This document shows positions 9,411-20,196 of a DNA stretch of 64,000 nt, in pieces; position 1 is the first letter of the stretch; every line of letters begins with the position of its first letter. The notes below the pieces were generated by a model that was not told the DNA's origin, did not search any database, and worked only from the letters and a program-made list of their open reading frames with translations. This stretch comes from Favolaschia claudopus (lineage: Eukaryota > Basidiomycota > Agaricomycetes > Agaricales > Mycenaceae), in NCBI GenBank assembly GCA_037176885.1, contig JAWWNJ010000264.1, positions 1-64,000 on the forward strand, given 5' to 3'. The position numbers and the translations under genes were made by a program.

Positions 9411-10675
9411 TGAACCCCATCACATATCATGTTGGAAGGTGTACACCAGATTCGAGCCAAGGTGGAAGGTGTACACCAGATTCGAGCCAAGGGGGAGAGG
9501 GACATGCGAGTTAGCTGATTGATCGGTGGTGGAGGAGGAGTTCGAGTTCGAGCAGGTTTTTGGGTTAACGGCAAGGGAACGTTCGGGCTCAGACGCAAAA
9601 ACATCTGTGTGAGGGCCGAAAGCGGCCGGCTGCTGTGCGGTAGATTGAATCCAATCGAAGATAGGATGCTATGACTAAGACAAGAGTGTAAGACATCCAA
9701 AAAAACGGATGAAAGTCTGGGTACATACGTTGGGCGCGAGTTGATTGAGGTTGAAGTCATTATATCCGACAGCAACATCGGTAAACAGCGATACCTCACC
9801 ATTGTGAGTGCACGGCACCACCCAATCAGAATAAGTCTAGAGATACAACAGTCAGGTCTCGCACCGAGAATGAAAGAAAGAATACGTACTGTGGTTTTTC
9901 CGCGCGCAATAAGATGGTAAAGGAGGAGATCTTGAAGAATCAAGTCACGAAATAGAGACAATTGCTCAGCCTGCCAGCGAGGAATAGGTAGACCCGCTCG
10001 AAGCTCGACGAAATTCGTTGCGGCGATGCCACAGCTGCCTCCTCCACTGTATGTACCCTGCACATCCATGAGCCCAGACTGGATTGATTGCTGCTGGAGT
10101 GGAGGGGCAAAACGATTGAGCCCAGAAAATGCCCAACGGAGAATGGGAAGGAGATCCGGGGCATCACAGCGATTGAGCGAGTCGCCAAACTCGTAGGGAT
10201 TGGATAAGACTTTACAAGTCGCAGAGTAATGATCGTTCATCCACGACACAAAACCAATCAAGTCAACCTGACCGCTGCGAATGCGCTCTCGGATGGCGAT
10301 AATTTCAGGGCTATATGGAGAGACAATTTCGCGATGTAGATTGGCGTCGTTGTCGATCCCTTCGAAGACCTTCCGGAGCTCGCGCGCATTTTCGACGAAG
10401 CTGGTGGGCAGAAAGATGAATGAAGGTTCGACGCCTGGGAACATAGCAGCTCGTTGGAAATAGATGAACTCGGCCCGAGCTTTCATAATATCGTCGAGGA
10501 TCCAGCGCTCGTCGAGCAAGCAGCCTAGGTTGTAAAGAGGAGTCTGGGTGACACTAAAACCAGCAAGCGGTTCAGAGAAGCGATTGAGCTTCAACTTCTC
10601 GAAGAGAGCGGGGGAAAGAAGACTCTCTCGCCAGCATGACGCAAAGGGACTTAGGCACTTCTGCCCAAGTCCCAT
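9411..10675 (-). pseudogene. Ulp1-like cysteine protease gene, tail-truncated, copy 1
   Basis: Minus-strand gene of the C48 (Ulp1/SENP) type often carried by basidiomycete transposons. The sequence keeps plausible catalytic blocks in order: His in WMNDHYSATC, Asp in YEFGDSLNR, Cys in YSGGGSCGIAATNFVE. Two introns are inferred (see copy 3). In copies 1 and 2 the proline-rich C-terminal exon is cut at about 9500 and replaced by two direct copies of a 31-bp sequence (9433-9495) that contains the last 20 bp of the Cop2 LTR inverted. The N terminus is probably missing, since homology stops near 10640 at the Gyp1 leader. Host or transposon origin is unresolved. Confidence 0.65.
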
Positions 10676-11147
10676 TACATCATTCCCCTGATCTGCACAG
10701 CATGATGCAAATTGCCTTGGCCCAAGGCCAATTACATCATAGTTCTAGAGCTCCATCAAACACGTCATCAAGCTGGGACTTAGCTTGTGACCGGGCCAGA
10801 GACTATTGCCGGTTGACCCGGCCCTGTGGGAACTAGTTAGTATATGTTTGCCACACCTAGCGTGGGAATCCTTAGCCTTTCTTCTCTTTGGATTCTCCCT
10901 CGCTAGGTGCGCTGTAATGTATTCCTAGTAGCGTCTTTAATTAACTTTGGATTCTCCCTCGCTAGACCCTCGAGACATCTCGGGTCCTAAAGGTTGCCCT
11001 TACAGCAGAAGAAAGCCTTCAAGGGATTAACTGGTCAAGATTGCGCGCTTTGGCGATTTTTCAGACGCTTCGTCGGACTCCTCCTCTGCTGTCTCGGACG
11101 CGCAAACCGCGAATCTTGCCCCCTCCTCCCCCTCTCTAGAACCCACC
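10676..11147 (+). other. Gyp1 LTR/leader-like region, copy 1
   Basis: No gene. Two hairpins of similar layout (GCATGAYGCAAA, stem, ATTACATCAT) lie at 10635-10690 and 10699-10740, and TTTGGATTCTCCCTCGCTAG occurs twice (10887, 10952). Position and content suggest part of the Gyp1 LTR and leader, but LTR ends were not identified. Confidence 0.4.
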
Positions 11148-11345
11148 ATGACCGACTCTGCCGCCGCTGCTGCAGCCGCCGCCGAGCGGATGGATAGGCT
11201 CGAGAGGACTGTTGACCGTCCGGTCGAGCTTTTTCAAACCGCTGCCAATCCTCCCACTACTACTGCTCCGACCCCTGCCGCTCCTCCAGAGCCTCCGGCC
11301 GAGAGTCCAGGACTCTTTGCCAACCTCACACCGGTGAAACGCTGA
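11148..11345 (+). pseudogene. Gyp1 Gag N-terminal piece, copy 1
   Basis: ATG at 11148 (MTDSAAAAAAAAERMDRLER), then a Pro/Thr-rich stretch to ANLTPVKR and a stop created by the following insertion. The alanine-rich helix plus proline linker is usual for N termini of fungal gypsy Gag. The rest of Gag resumes at 12607. Confidence 0.7.
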
Positions 11346-12606
11346 CTATAGGGCATCTGTGGAAAACACCCAAGAAATGAAAGGAATTAAATCCCTGATC
11401 AAATCCCAAATATAATCCTAAACCACTATAACATCGACGTGCGAGGTTCGGGGTTCCAGTCCAGTATAGACTGTGGCAATCCAACTATCCTAATACTCAA
11501 AATATACTAAACTTAAGCTTTCGCGATTGCTGACTTTGTACAGAGAACGTCTATACGAGTCCTATGTTGACACAGGAAGTGTGGGTTTTTGAGATGTAAC
11601 TCTTCTCAAGAGGTTTAGGTGTTTAAGTTGCTTGTTAAGCCAATATATCACTCGCGAAAGATGTCCGATAACTGTTTCACGCGTCCCGTAGGTCAAAAGT
11701 TCTTATAATTCCACGCGTAAGTTCCCAAAATTTCCAATATTCCACGCGTACAATTCAAGAGATGATCCAACAGACAGTATATATTGACGAAACAAACCAA
11801 AGAAACAAATAAGCTTCTGGAGTTATCTCGAATGGAGTCCAACTTCTAGTTGTTCACGAAGCCAACACTGGCTTGACGCTCACAACGAATGGAGGGAATC
11901 CACTAGAGTACCAGTACAGGAAACGATGCCTTTTATACCTTTCACTAATAAATAATAAGAGACCGAACAATTGACAAACGGGTATATGGTGAGAGAAACC
12001 TAGGGCCCGCTATGCCCTCGCCCTATCCTTGGTTGCCAGAACAGGAAATGGATCAAAAGTGCATTGAGTTCCACTCCCTTATCCCGATCATTATGTTATG
12101 ACAGTGGCCCCGCTGCGGCCCAATCAATATTGCCCAAATTGGCATTAATGGGTGTCCCTCCTCGGACCGTGCTCCTTGATCGTAATACGGCGGCAGCCAC
12201 CTCGGCATGACATGTAGTTTCCTTGTAGGAATATTCTACGTCCGCAAATCCCTCGCAATTGATTTATAGAATTATTCGTGAAAGCCTCTTGCCTCCAGGA
12301 AACACTCCTTCTGGCCTTTCGGCAGGTTCTTATAAGTCCCAAGTAATATCCTACTCATTCTGCCTTTGGTCGGAACACAGGGTGACTCCCAATCCTATTC
12401 CGGATGGTTAGAGACCTATCGTGATAGGTCTGTTCTGGAATATTATAACTTCCACGCTATACCAGCGCAGTCGTATACAGTGCCAGACCTCCCACTAGTG
12501 TATAATCCTTTAACTGGCCGCTCAGGCAAACACCAGTCCTCATACGAGCGTATTCCCTTGGTATTTAATGTATTACTCTTTTAATACAATAGCACTTGAA
12601 CTGAAA
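11346..12606. mobile_element. 1.26-kb AT-rich insertion splitting Gyp1 gag, copy 1
   Basis: Sequence with lower GC than its surroundings and no convincing ORF, placed between the two halves of Gyp1 gag. It contains a perfect 18-bp hairpin (GACCTATCGTGATAGGTC, 12412-12429) and three CCACGCGTA-type repeats (11711-11752). I found no clear terminal repeats or target duplication, so both its type and exact ends are uncertain. Confidence 0.5.
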
Positions 12607-13362
12607 ATGAATAAATTCAGTCCTGGCCCAATACCGGGTCTATCGCCGGCAGCAAAAACGGTCCTCCGACCGAACCCCCCTTTTGTCTTTGACGGCGACC
12701 GCTCGGCTGGCCGGGCCTTCCTTCACTCAGATCGGACTTACCTCCGACTGGTTCCGGAGGCATTTGTCGAAGGCGGCGAGATGTCTAAGGAAAAGGCAGT
12801 GCGTTTCACCATGTCCTTTATGTCCAAAGACTCTGCGCAAAAATGGGCTGAGCGGATGTCCATCAAAACCCCTTTCCCCTTCCTCACCTGGGACGCCTTC
12901 ACCAAGGAGTTCTGCTCACGCTTTGTCGAGGAGAACGAGCAGGACCATGCCCTACACAAACTTGAGTCTAGGGCATACTATATGGGCTCCCGGGATGTCT
13001 TCAAGTACACTGATGACTTTGAAGACCTCTTTGACCTCGCTGGGTTTGCTGACGCGTTGGTCAAGGTCACCAAGTTTCGCTCTGGCCTTGACCCTGCCAT
13101 CAATGCGGCCATCACCTCGTCCAGCGACCCCCCAGACCTCCGCGACTACATGGCTTGGCGGACCCGAGCGTACCGCCAGAACGAATCGCACGTGCGGGCT
13201 CGTGCTGCTGGGCTTCTCGCGAAAGCCCCCTCAGCTCCGCCAGCCTCTCGCTCACGTCCAGCAGGTGTCTTCCCTGTTGTCCCTGCGCCTCCTCTCGGGC
13301 CATGCCAGCTCCTGCTCCTCCGCAGGTAGTCCCCATGGACGTTGATCGCACGCGCTCCGGGA
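12607..13362 (+). pseudogene. Gyp1 Gag main domain, truncated by array junction, copy 1
   Basis: Retrotransposon Gag domain from ATG 12607: FVFDGDRSAGRAFLHSDRTY, KAVRFTMSFMSKDSAQKWAE, WDAFTKEFCSRFVEENEQ, then a proline-rich linker. It is cut at 13362 before the zinc knuckle, which is present in copy 3 (47770-47830). A missing C near 13297 (TCTCGG for TCCTCGG) shifts the frame in copy 1 only. Confidence 0.88.
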
Positions 13363-13783
13363 AAGCAGTTGAGATTGTTGCCTCGAGGTGATTCTTGACC
13401 ATATGGACGAGTCTGGACCCTGAAATCGATTTCCACCGGAGGCAGGAGCCAGGAACGAATGTTCAAAAGTCAAGGTGAGACGAAATGATGCGATCATATG
13501 AGATTCCCACGGTTCAACTGGTTTGTGTCGGTGGTGTCGGTGGAGCAAAAGAGGTGAAAGTTGAAGGATAGAGAGTGTAGGGTATATAGAATTAAATGGG
13601 TGAATGAAACTGGGAGGTTGGTATGTGAGTTTGGGTTGTTTTCAATGTAAACAGCGAAGCTGTGTCACATCCGCGGGGCACGCGAAAAATCAACCGTCCT
13701 CGGTTGCGTCGAGGGGAGAGGGAGTAGAACGAGATCGAAGGGAGACAAAAACAAGTCAAGGGAAGGGGTATACATGGTCTTCA
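13363..13783. other. Array junction and gene-free 3' flank of Gyp2, copy 2
   Basis: New join between Gyp1 gag (left) and sequence downstream of the minus-strand Gyp2 pol (right). No gene is seen. It holds one CCGCGG (13668), the only such site in this copy. Confidence 0.6.
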
Positions 13784-15300
13784 AATATCATCCTCGTCAG
13801 ATGACTCGGGATTATCATCGTCGGATTCTTCTGCATTCGGTGGGCTTTCCATGCCATCATCAAGAGGAAACCCGTCAGCGAGTTCAACGAGACGAGGGTC
13901 ATCTCGCGAGATATAAGGGAGCAGGCGTGTTGCGGCGATGCCTTGAGTGCTAATCGCTCCAGACAACTCTCGGAGAACGTAAGATCCGCCCGTTGTTCGT
14001 CGAACTACAGCGTAAGGGCCGAGCCATTTATTTTTCCATTTCCGTCCCAGATCAGTTGCGAGGCGTGCGTTGCGAACCATAACGAGCTCATTGGGATGAT
14101 AGATTTCGCGGTAAAATCGTGCGGCATATCTTCGTTCAAATTCGGTCTTGGAGCGTATCCGACTGGCGAGTAACCGTTCCGCTGCTGCCTTCAAATCATC
14201 TGGGCGTCGTTCGATTTGGCGGGTTCGGAGAGCAAGAAGATCAACTGCAGACATGTTTGAAGTCCAGCCTTCAACAAGGATGTGCATTCGGCGAGGTCAA
14301 AAGGAAGAATAGGGTGAAAACCATGGAGGGTGAAGAACGGAGTTTGGCCCGTAGCTCTTCGAAATGTAACACGATCTGCAAACTTGGCGGCATGAAGCTT
14401 CAGTGGCCATAGATTTATGTTGCCTTCGCAAGTTTTCACTAGCGATTCGCGAAGAATATAATGGCCGCGCTCAACGACACCGTTTGCACGAGAGTTATAG
14501 GGAGAGATGGTGACTTGTGGAATATTCAGGGTGTCCATGAGAAGCGCAAAAGCTTCCTTGCATTCGGGACCATTGTCTGTTGTGACTTGAAGAACAACGC
14601 CATACCGACAGTATAATTCTTCCCAGAAGAATTTAGCGAGGGAGCGGGCATTGGCTTTGCAAAGTGCACGAGCTTCTGAGACTCCAGAAAGGTCGTCTTT
14701 GGCAGCAACGATGTAGCGAAATCCTCGAGCCTTGGGCATGTACATGATGTCGATGTACACTTTTGCGAACATGGTGACAGGAGCAGAGATAGTCAGAGGA
14801 ACCTGAATCGCTATCCGGGTACGTAATTGACATTCATGGCAGCTGCGAACATGTTTAATGACCTGCGTACGCATGTGCGGCCAGAAAAAGCGGAGCTGAA
14901 TTGTCTCGAGAGTGGGAAATTCGCCACGGTGTCCGAGCATTTCATGGGCTTGAGTGAGAATTCCTTTACGCTTTTCGGGATCAAAAATGACCAGAAGCGG
15001 CATTTTATTTTCGCCGGCGTGCTTGAACATTTGACCATTTTTTCATGAAATATTCCGCTGTTTTCTTCAGAAAACCGGCGCTTGGCCTGCATACGGCGCT
15101 GACGATCGCTTTGGGGGAAGTTTGGGAGTTGGAGAGTGATGAGAAAATGGCGGATATCGAATAGAGTGGCATCAAAGGGAGAGAGAGTCGGATTTGCGTG
15201 AGAGATATAGACAGAGGCCGAAGGAAAGATAGAGGGAGAAGGCGTTGGTTGAGAATGAGAGAGATAGAAGGAGTGTGTGATTTCGGATGGCAAATTGAAG
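13784..15300 (-). pseudogene. Gyp2 integrase (Ty3/gypsy), minus, copy 2
   Basis: C-terminal part of a gypsy pol. In order: HHCC zinc-binding domain (AHEMLGHRGEFPTLETIQ ... CHECQ), integrase core with YIDIMYM, VTTDNGPE and GVVERGHYI (D, D and E of the DDE triad all visible), then a GPY/F-like domain (KNKWLGPYAVVRRTTGGSYV) and an acidic tail (EESDDDNPESSDEDDI). A one-base shift near 14275 separates core and tail in both copies; another near 15038 (T run) and 15075 exists only here, the second copy being open. Upstream RT is absent: the element joins Cop1 at 15300. Domain layout and tail resemble Gyp3. Confidence 0.88.
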
Positions 15301-18165
15301 GTCTCGCCTTGTAACGCTCAATGGAGCCATCAGACTTGTGCTTTATAACAAAGACCCATTGGGAACGAACTGGCTTAACGCCAGGGGGTGCATCCACAAC
15401 TTCCCAGGTGCAGTTCTCAAGCAGAGCATGAATCTCAGCAAGAGCAGCTTCCTTCCACAAATGAGCATCCTCACGCTTAAGCGCTTCATGGTAAGAGCGC
15501 GGCTCGCCAGCATGCAGAGCAGACTCTGCAGAATGCACATGAGCAGCATTAAGCGCTTGGAGATAAGGGCTCAAAGGATCGCCTTCATGAGCAATGATAA
15601 GCGCTTTGAGAAGCAACTCATCATCACTCTCCTCATCCTCTTGAGCAGGAGCCGGCTCTGCTGGCGCAACAGGCGGATCAGCAGAGCGGGCTCAACTGGC
15701 CCAGGAGGTTGGTTGACTTTCCACCACTCAGCAGCAGGCTTGTGTTCAGTGGTTTGACCATGGTAACGCCAACGTGCAGCAATTCCAATAGGAGAAGGAG
15801 GTGGTGATTGCTGCTGAGGAGGTTCATTGGGAGGAGGTGGATTGTCATGAGGAGGTGGAGGTGAAGGCAAACGAGAACTGTGATTGGAATTTGGATTTGG
15901 GGGATTGGGAGGTGGAGCAGGAGGTGGTGCATGATAAACACCAAAGTCATCATCCTCATCATCGTCTCCCCCATAATTGCGCAAATCCTGCACAACTGGA
16001 GGAAGATCAACAAATTCAGAGGATGGACTATTAGGACAGAGTTTAAGAAGAGTTGGTTTGTTCCCAGGGTAATAGCGCTCGTCAAAGACTGCGCGCTCAG
16101 AGACAACGGTTTTGCGTGTCTCTGGATTGTAGAAGAGCCATCCCTTGTGTTGTGTGGGATATCCCACAAAGACGCACTTTTGAAAGTGGATGCCGGAAAC
16201 GTCCCGTTTATCTAAAGATAGGCAAGACAACCCCACACCCTAAGGTGTGACACATCAGGCTTACGCTTGTACCACAGCTCAAACGGAGTAGTATCTCCAG
16301 GGATATGAGCTGAGGGATGCATATTGCTAACATGAACATAACTTATGCCGCAACTGCAAGCACTTTAAAAGAAGGCGGCAGATTTGCTTCATGTAGCATA
16401 GCCGTAGTGTGCTCATCTATCGTGCGATTAGCACGCTCTGCTGTCCCGTTCTGCTGCGGTCTATTCCTTGTCGAATGACGGCGCATAATGCCACAAGAGG
16501 TAAGGAAATCCTCAGACATGTACTCCCCACCTCTTGAAACTCTTTGATTTTGCAACCAAAGTGGTTCTCAGCATAAGCTTTGAACACCTTGAATGCATTG
16601 AGCGCACCACTCTTGCGCTTCATGTGCATGCACACTTTGAAGCTTGTGTGATCATCAACAAAGACAATACGATGTCTCCACCCCAGAGTGTATTAATTCA
16701 AGAGGTGCAGATGCACGGTGTCCAGTGGAAGGAAATGGAGCCGCATTCAGCTTGCCAGCAAGGCAGGGCTCACAGATGGGATCTGGCTTCTGATTTGAAG
16801 TAAGCTTCGCACCAGTAACCAGATTCTTGCTCAAGATCTTCTGGGTGTCATTGTGATGCCCCAAGTCGACGATGCAACAGTTCCAGATCAAGAGGCAAAG
16901 TCCCATCTGCAGCCAAAGCTGAAACAGAATCAGAAGGCACTTCTCTCACAAATGCTTGGTTCCCCTCGTCAATATCCGCTTCAAAGAATGTTTCACCATC
17001 CTTGACAAAACAGATTGTGTTCTGCTCCATGAGAATAGAGTAGCCATGAACACGAGATAGATAGGTGGTAGAGACGAGGTTATGAGATAGATTGGGAACA
17101 TACAAGACATTTGTGAGAATTACATGCGTGCTACTACGTCCGTGTATAAGTGGCTTAAGCAAGATCTCTCCTTTTAATTCAGAGTACACTACAACTCCAT
17201 TTGCGACTTGGATGGGAACCCTGTGCGGAACGGCGTTCAGCAGAAGCCCACGTTGATGGGTCATGTGCGATGTGGCGCCTGAGTCTGAGTTCCATCGTTT
17301 ATCAGCAAAAGATGAAGTGGAGGTAGTTAGAAGACTTGCATTAGAGGCCACTTGGGACGTTGCATTTGGACCACCACCAGGTTGCTTCTTTCCAATAAGT
17401 TCAAGGAACTTGAAGCAGCGATTGAGATAGTGGCCTGGTTTCCCACACCCTGGGCAGACCGAAGTCGCAGCAGGTGCAGGAGGTGGTGCAGCAGCAAGAG
17501 CAACAGCAGGAGATGAGGGGGCAGCAGGAGCAGAGGTAGATGCAACCATGGCCAGACCAGAGAGAGGATTCTGGTTGGCATCTCCCTGATTAGCAGATCT
17601 GAATGCCTGGTCATTGGTATAGGCAAGTTCGACTTTAGTGGCATCCAGATCATCAGGGGATTGCTCAAAGGGCGCCTTAAGGATAGCAAAGCGCCCTTCA
17701 TCAGGGGAGAGCCATAAGGAGGACCATGGCATGCAACTCTGCATCTGCATTGTCCAGAGTGAAGTCCTTGGTGCGAGACTCTTTGAGCGCTCTCATGGCA
17801 GTAGCAGTGCGACCAACCAGAGAGATTAAGCTCTCACCCTCACCAAGACGAATAGAGGTGAGAGTGCGGTAGGCAGTGAAACGAGCGCCTGCCTTTCTAG
17901 GGGAAAAGCGCTGTTCTAAAGCAGTCCAAAGAGAGCAAGGATCATCCTCATGTTCCTTGACAAGAGGCTTGACATCATCACCCAACATCTGCCACAAGAG
18001 ACCAGAGCATCTGTCTCTAGCCTCTGTGTTGATTTCTGCATCAGAAGCTGCAGGCAGACAATAAGACCAGACACCCTTGGCTTTGAGTTTAGCCTTGGAG
18101 TCACTGGACCAGTTGGAGAATATAGACTCCTTGGTAAGGATGGGAAGCCTCTCATCATGAGTCAT
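15301..18165 (-). pseudogene. Cop1 gag-pol, minus, first fuller copy
   Basis: Begins at ATG 18165 and runs to 15301, where RT is cut after IERYKAR. In order: UBN2-type Gag with zinc knuckle CPGCGKPGHYLNRC (near 17430), copia protease (WNSDSGATSHMTHQ, near 17265), pre-integrase HHCC domain (LLHRRLGHHND ... CEPCLAGK), an integrase remnant, a proline-rich linker and the N terminus of RT. The integrase has lost the segments that carry its first and second catalytic Asp and is frameshifted after KIKEFQ and after the TAMLHEANLPPSF block. Extra frame breaks near 16860, 17517 and 17703 fall in C or G runs and are absent or different in the second copy. Confidence 0.9.
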
Positions 18166-18741
18166 GGCAGAGAGAGAATATAGGGGGATATAGGGAATGG
18201 AAAATGCGCAGGAAAGATGGATGATAAGCTAGAACCACCTGCACAAACAGATGGCGCCCTCAGGAGTGTGTGTGTGGAGAGGAAACTACAGTAGGTATGT
18301 GTATGTAACTGATGCTAAAGAACACCCAGTTGTAAGGCACTTAGGCCCTAACCCCAGAATCAACAGGATTGACTACCATTGTAAGGGGAGAAGGGCCCAG
18401 GAGCCAAGTCGATAACAAACCTGGGGATCAGAGATCCCCAGCGGACTACTTATATACAAGAGGTGACGTAAGATATGACATAAGTGAGCACAGCATGATG
18501 ATGTCTTGGAGACAGAGAACTTCTGCCCAAGTCAGAAGACGTCATAGCTGTGGAGTCCCCTGACCATTTGTTTTCTGGTGGATCAAAGACTACCTCTCAA
18601 AGAGGATTTGTCCCAACAGTTGGTGTTCCTAACTACAAGACTTAAAGGGACTTAAACACACACACTATAAGGGCAAAGAGAGTGAAGAGCGCAGAGGGAT
18701 GAGATCTCAGGATGATAAACTCAGGAGATGTTCAAAGGCCG
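18166..18741. other. Cop1 leader (minus element), gene-free
   Basis: Untranslated leader between the 5' LTR and gag, matching 4211-4788 in inverted orientation. No gene is seen. Confidence 0.7.
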
Positions 18742-18753
18742 GGGCCCATAACC
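18742..18753 (-). promoter_or_regulatory. Cop1 primer-binding site, minus element
   Basis: GGTTATGGGCCC on the minus strand directly after the LTR, the same half-tRNA(iMet)-type site as at 4199. Confidence 0.72.
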
Positions 18754-19153
18754 TGTTGAACAGGCAAGCACAGAGGTCTGAAGTCAACAGTGAGAACTCA
18801 GGTAGATTGCAATGTGAAGTAAATACTTGCCTGAAGTCAACAGTGAGAACTGAGGACTCAAGGCACTAGCTAGGCTGTATATATAGGTACAGGAACAAAG
18901 GGAATGCTACATATGGTAGACAAAGGGAAGACCTAATTGGGCACAAAGGAACTACCTAATTGGAACAAGGGGATTACCATAAAGAGAACAAGGGACATAG
19001 GATCAGCAGGATCCGGTATCAATGATAGGGTCATAAAGGATCAGAGGGATGCATAGGATCAATAGGATCAGATATTGATGATAGGATCAAAGGATCAAAG
19101 TGGTGACACTCATGAGAGTGAGAGATGTCAGAGGCAAAACCCACATTCCAACA
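18754..19153 (-). mobile_element. Cop1 5' LTR of minus element
   Basis: 400 bp, TGTTG...CAACA. It differs from the plus LTR at 22646-23046 by very few bases (for example CTCACTCTC for CTCAATCTC), so the two Cop1 insertions are young or one was copied from the other. Its outer end abuts the Cop1 RT fragment at 19154. Confidence 0.93.
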
Positions 19154-19832
19154 CGTTCCCAATGGGTGTTTGTTATAAAGCACAAGTCTGATGGCTCCAT
19201 AGAGCGTTACAAGGCGAGACTCGTTGCAGATGGTCGCAGCCAAAAATATGGCATTGACTACAACGAGGTTTTCTCCCCTACTGTAAAACCTGCTACACTC
19301 CGCATTGTCCTTGCACTGGCTGCACAGCACGACCTCAAACTTCGTTCCATTGACTTCTCCACTGCCTACCTGAACGGTCACCTGGAAGAAGATGTCTATA
19401 TGACTCAACCAGAAGGGTTTCCTCAGGGACGGCCTGGCCAGTGATGTGTGGTGGACCAGTGAGCTGGAGGAGCAAGTTGCAATCCACTGTCTCTCTTTCT
19501 ACTACTGAGGCAGAATATCTTGCTGCCTTGGAAGCTGGGAAGGAGATCAAGTGGGTGCGCAATTTGCTCCATGAACTGGGCTATGGAGTGTCTGGCCCTT
19601 CCCTTCTCCTCATGGACAACCAGTCTGCAATCCAGGTTGCTAAAAATCCTGAGCACCATGGACGTATGAAGCACTTGGATTTGGCCTTTTATTGGCTCAG
19701 AGATCAAGTTGCTAAACGGTTCATCTCTGTGCACTATGTGCCTACTGGAGATCAACTTGCAATTGTGGAAAAGTTGCGTGGTCTGATAGGATTACGGGGG
19801 AGATGAGCGAGACTTGTCTCGTCACGGGGGAG
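19154..19832 (+). pseudogene. Cop1 reverse transcriptase / RNase H remnant, copy 2
   Basis: Same as 306-984 with no difference noticed: N-terminal RT piece to 19444, then RNase H 19441-19806, with the palm deleted between them. Followed by the same polypurine tract. Confidence 0.9.
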
Positions 19833-20196
19833 TGTTGAAGTGTGGGTTTTGCCTCTAACATCTCTCACTCATTGAGTGTGGGAACATCATCAATGTGGTC
19901 CTACTTGATCCTATCACTGATATCTGTTCCTCATGTTCCTATCACTGATTCCATCTGATTCTGATCTGACTCATTCTGTATTACTCTTAGTTACCATTAG
20001 CTTAGTTACCATTACTCAGCATTACTCAGCTAGTTACTCAGCATTACTCAGCTGGTTACTCAGCATTACTAAGTGCTTTACTCAGCACATATTAGTAGTA
20101 GTAGTCTCTACATATATAAAGGCCCTAGATAGTGCCTGGAGTCCTCAGTTCTCACTGTTGACTTCAGGCAAGTAGTTCCTTCACATTGCAATCTAC
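19833..20196 (+). mobile_element. Diverged Cop1-type 3' LTR, truncated, copy 2
   Basis: Matches 985-1348, including the TTACTCAGCA repeats and the same truncation point. Confidence 0.8.

Larger units (their letters stand above)
1..13362. repeat. Tandem array copy 1 (left part outside window)
   Basis: First copy of an 18.84-kb composite unit, cut by the window start. Base 1 corresponds to 18850 and 37691. The copy ends at 13362 inside Gyp1 gag, where it joins Gyp2 sequence that starts the next copy. Compared with copy 2, differences are almost all one-base length changes in homopolymers. Whether more copies lie to the left cannot be seen. Confidence 0.95.

Noticed and set aside
11430..11460. 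Box B-like GGTTCGGGGTTCCAGTCC as part of a tRNA or SINE
   Set aside because: No box A at the right distance and no terminator; lies in the AT-rich insertion without other tRNA features.
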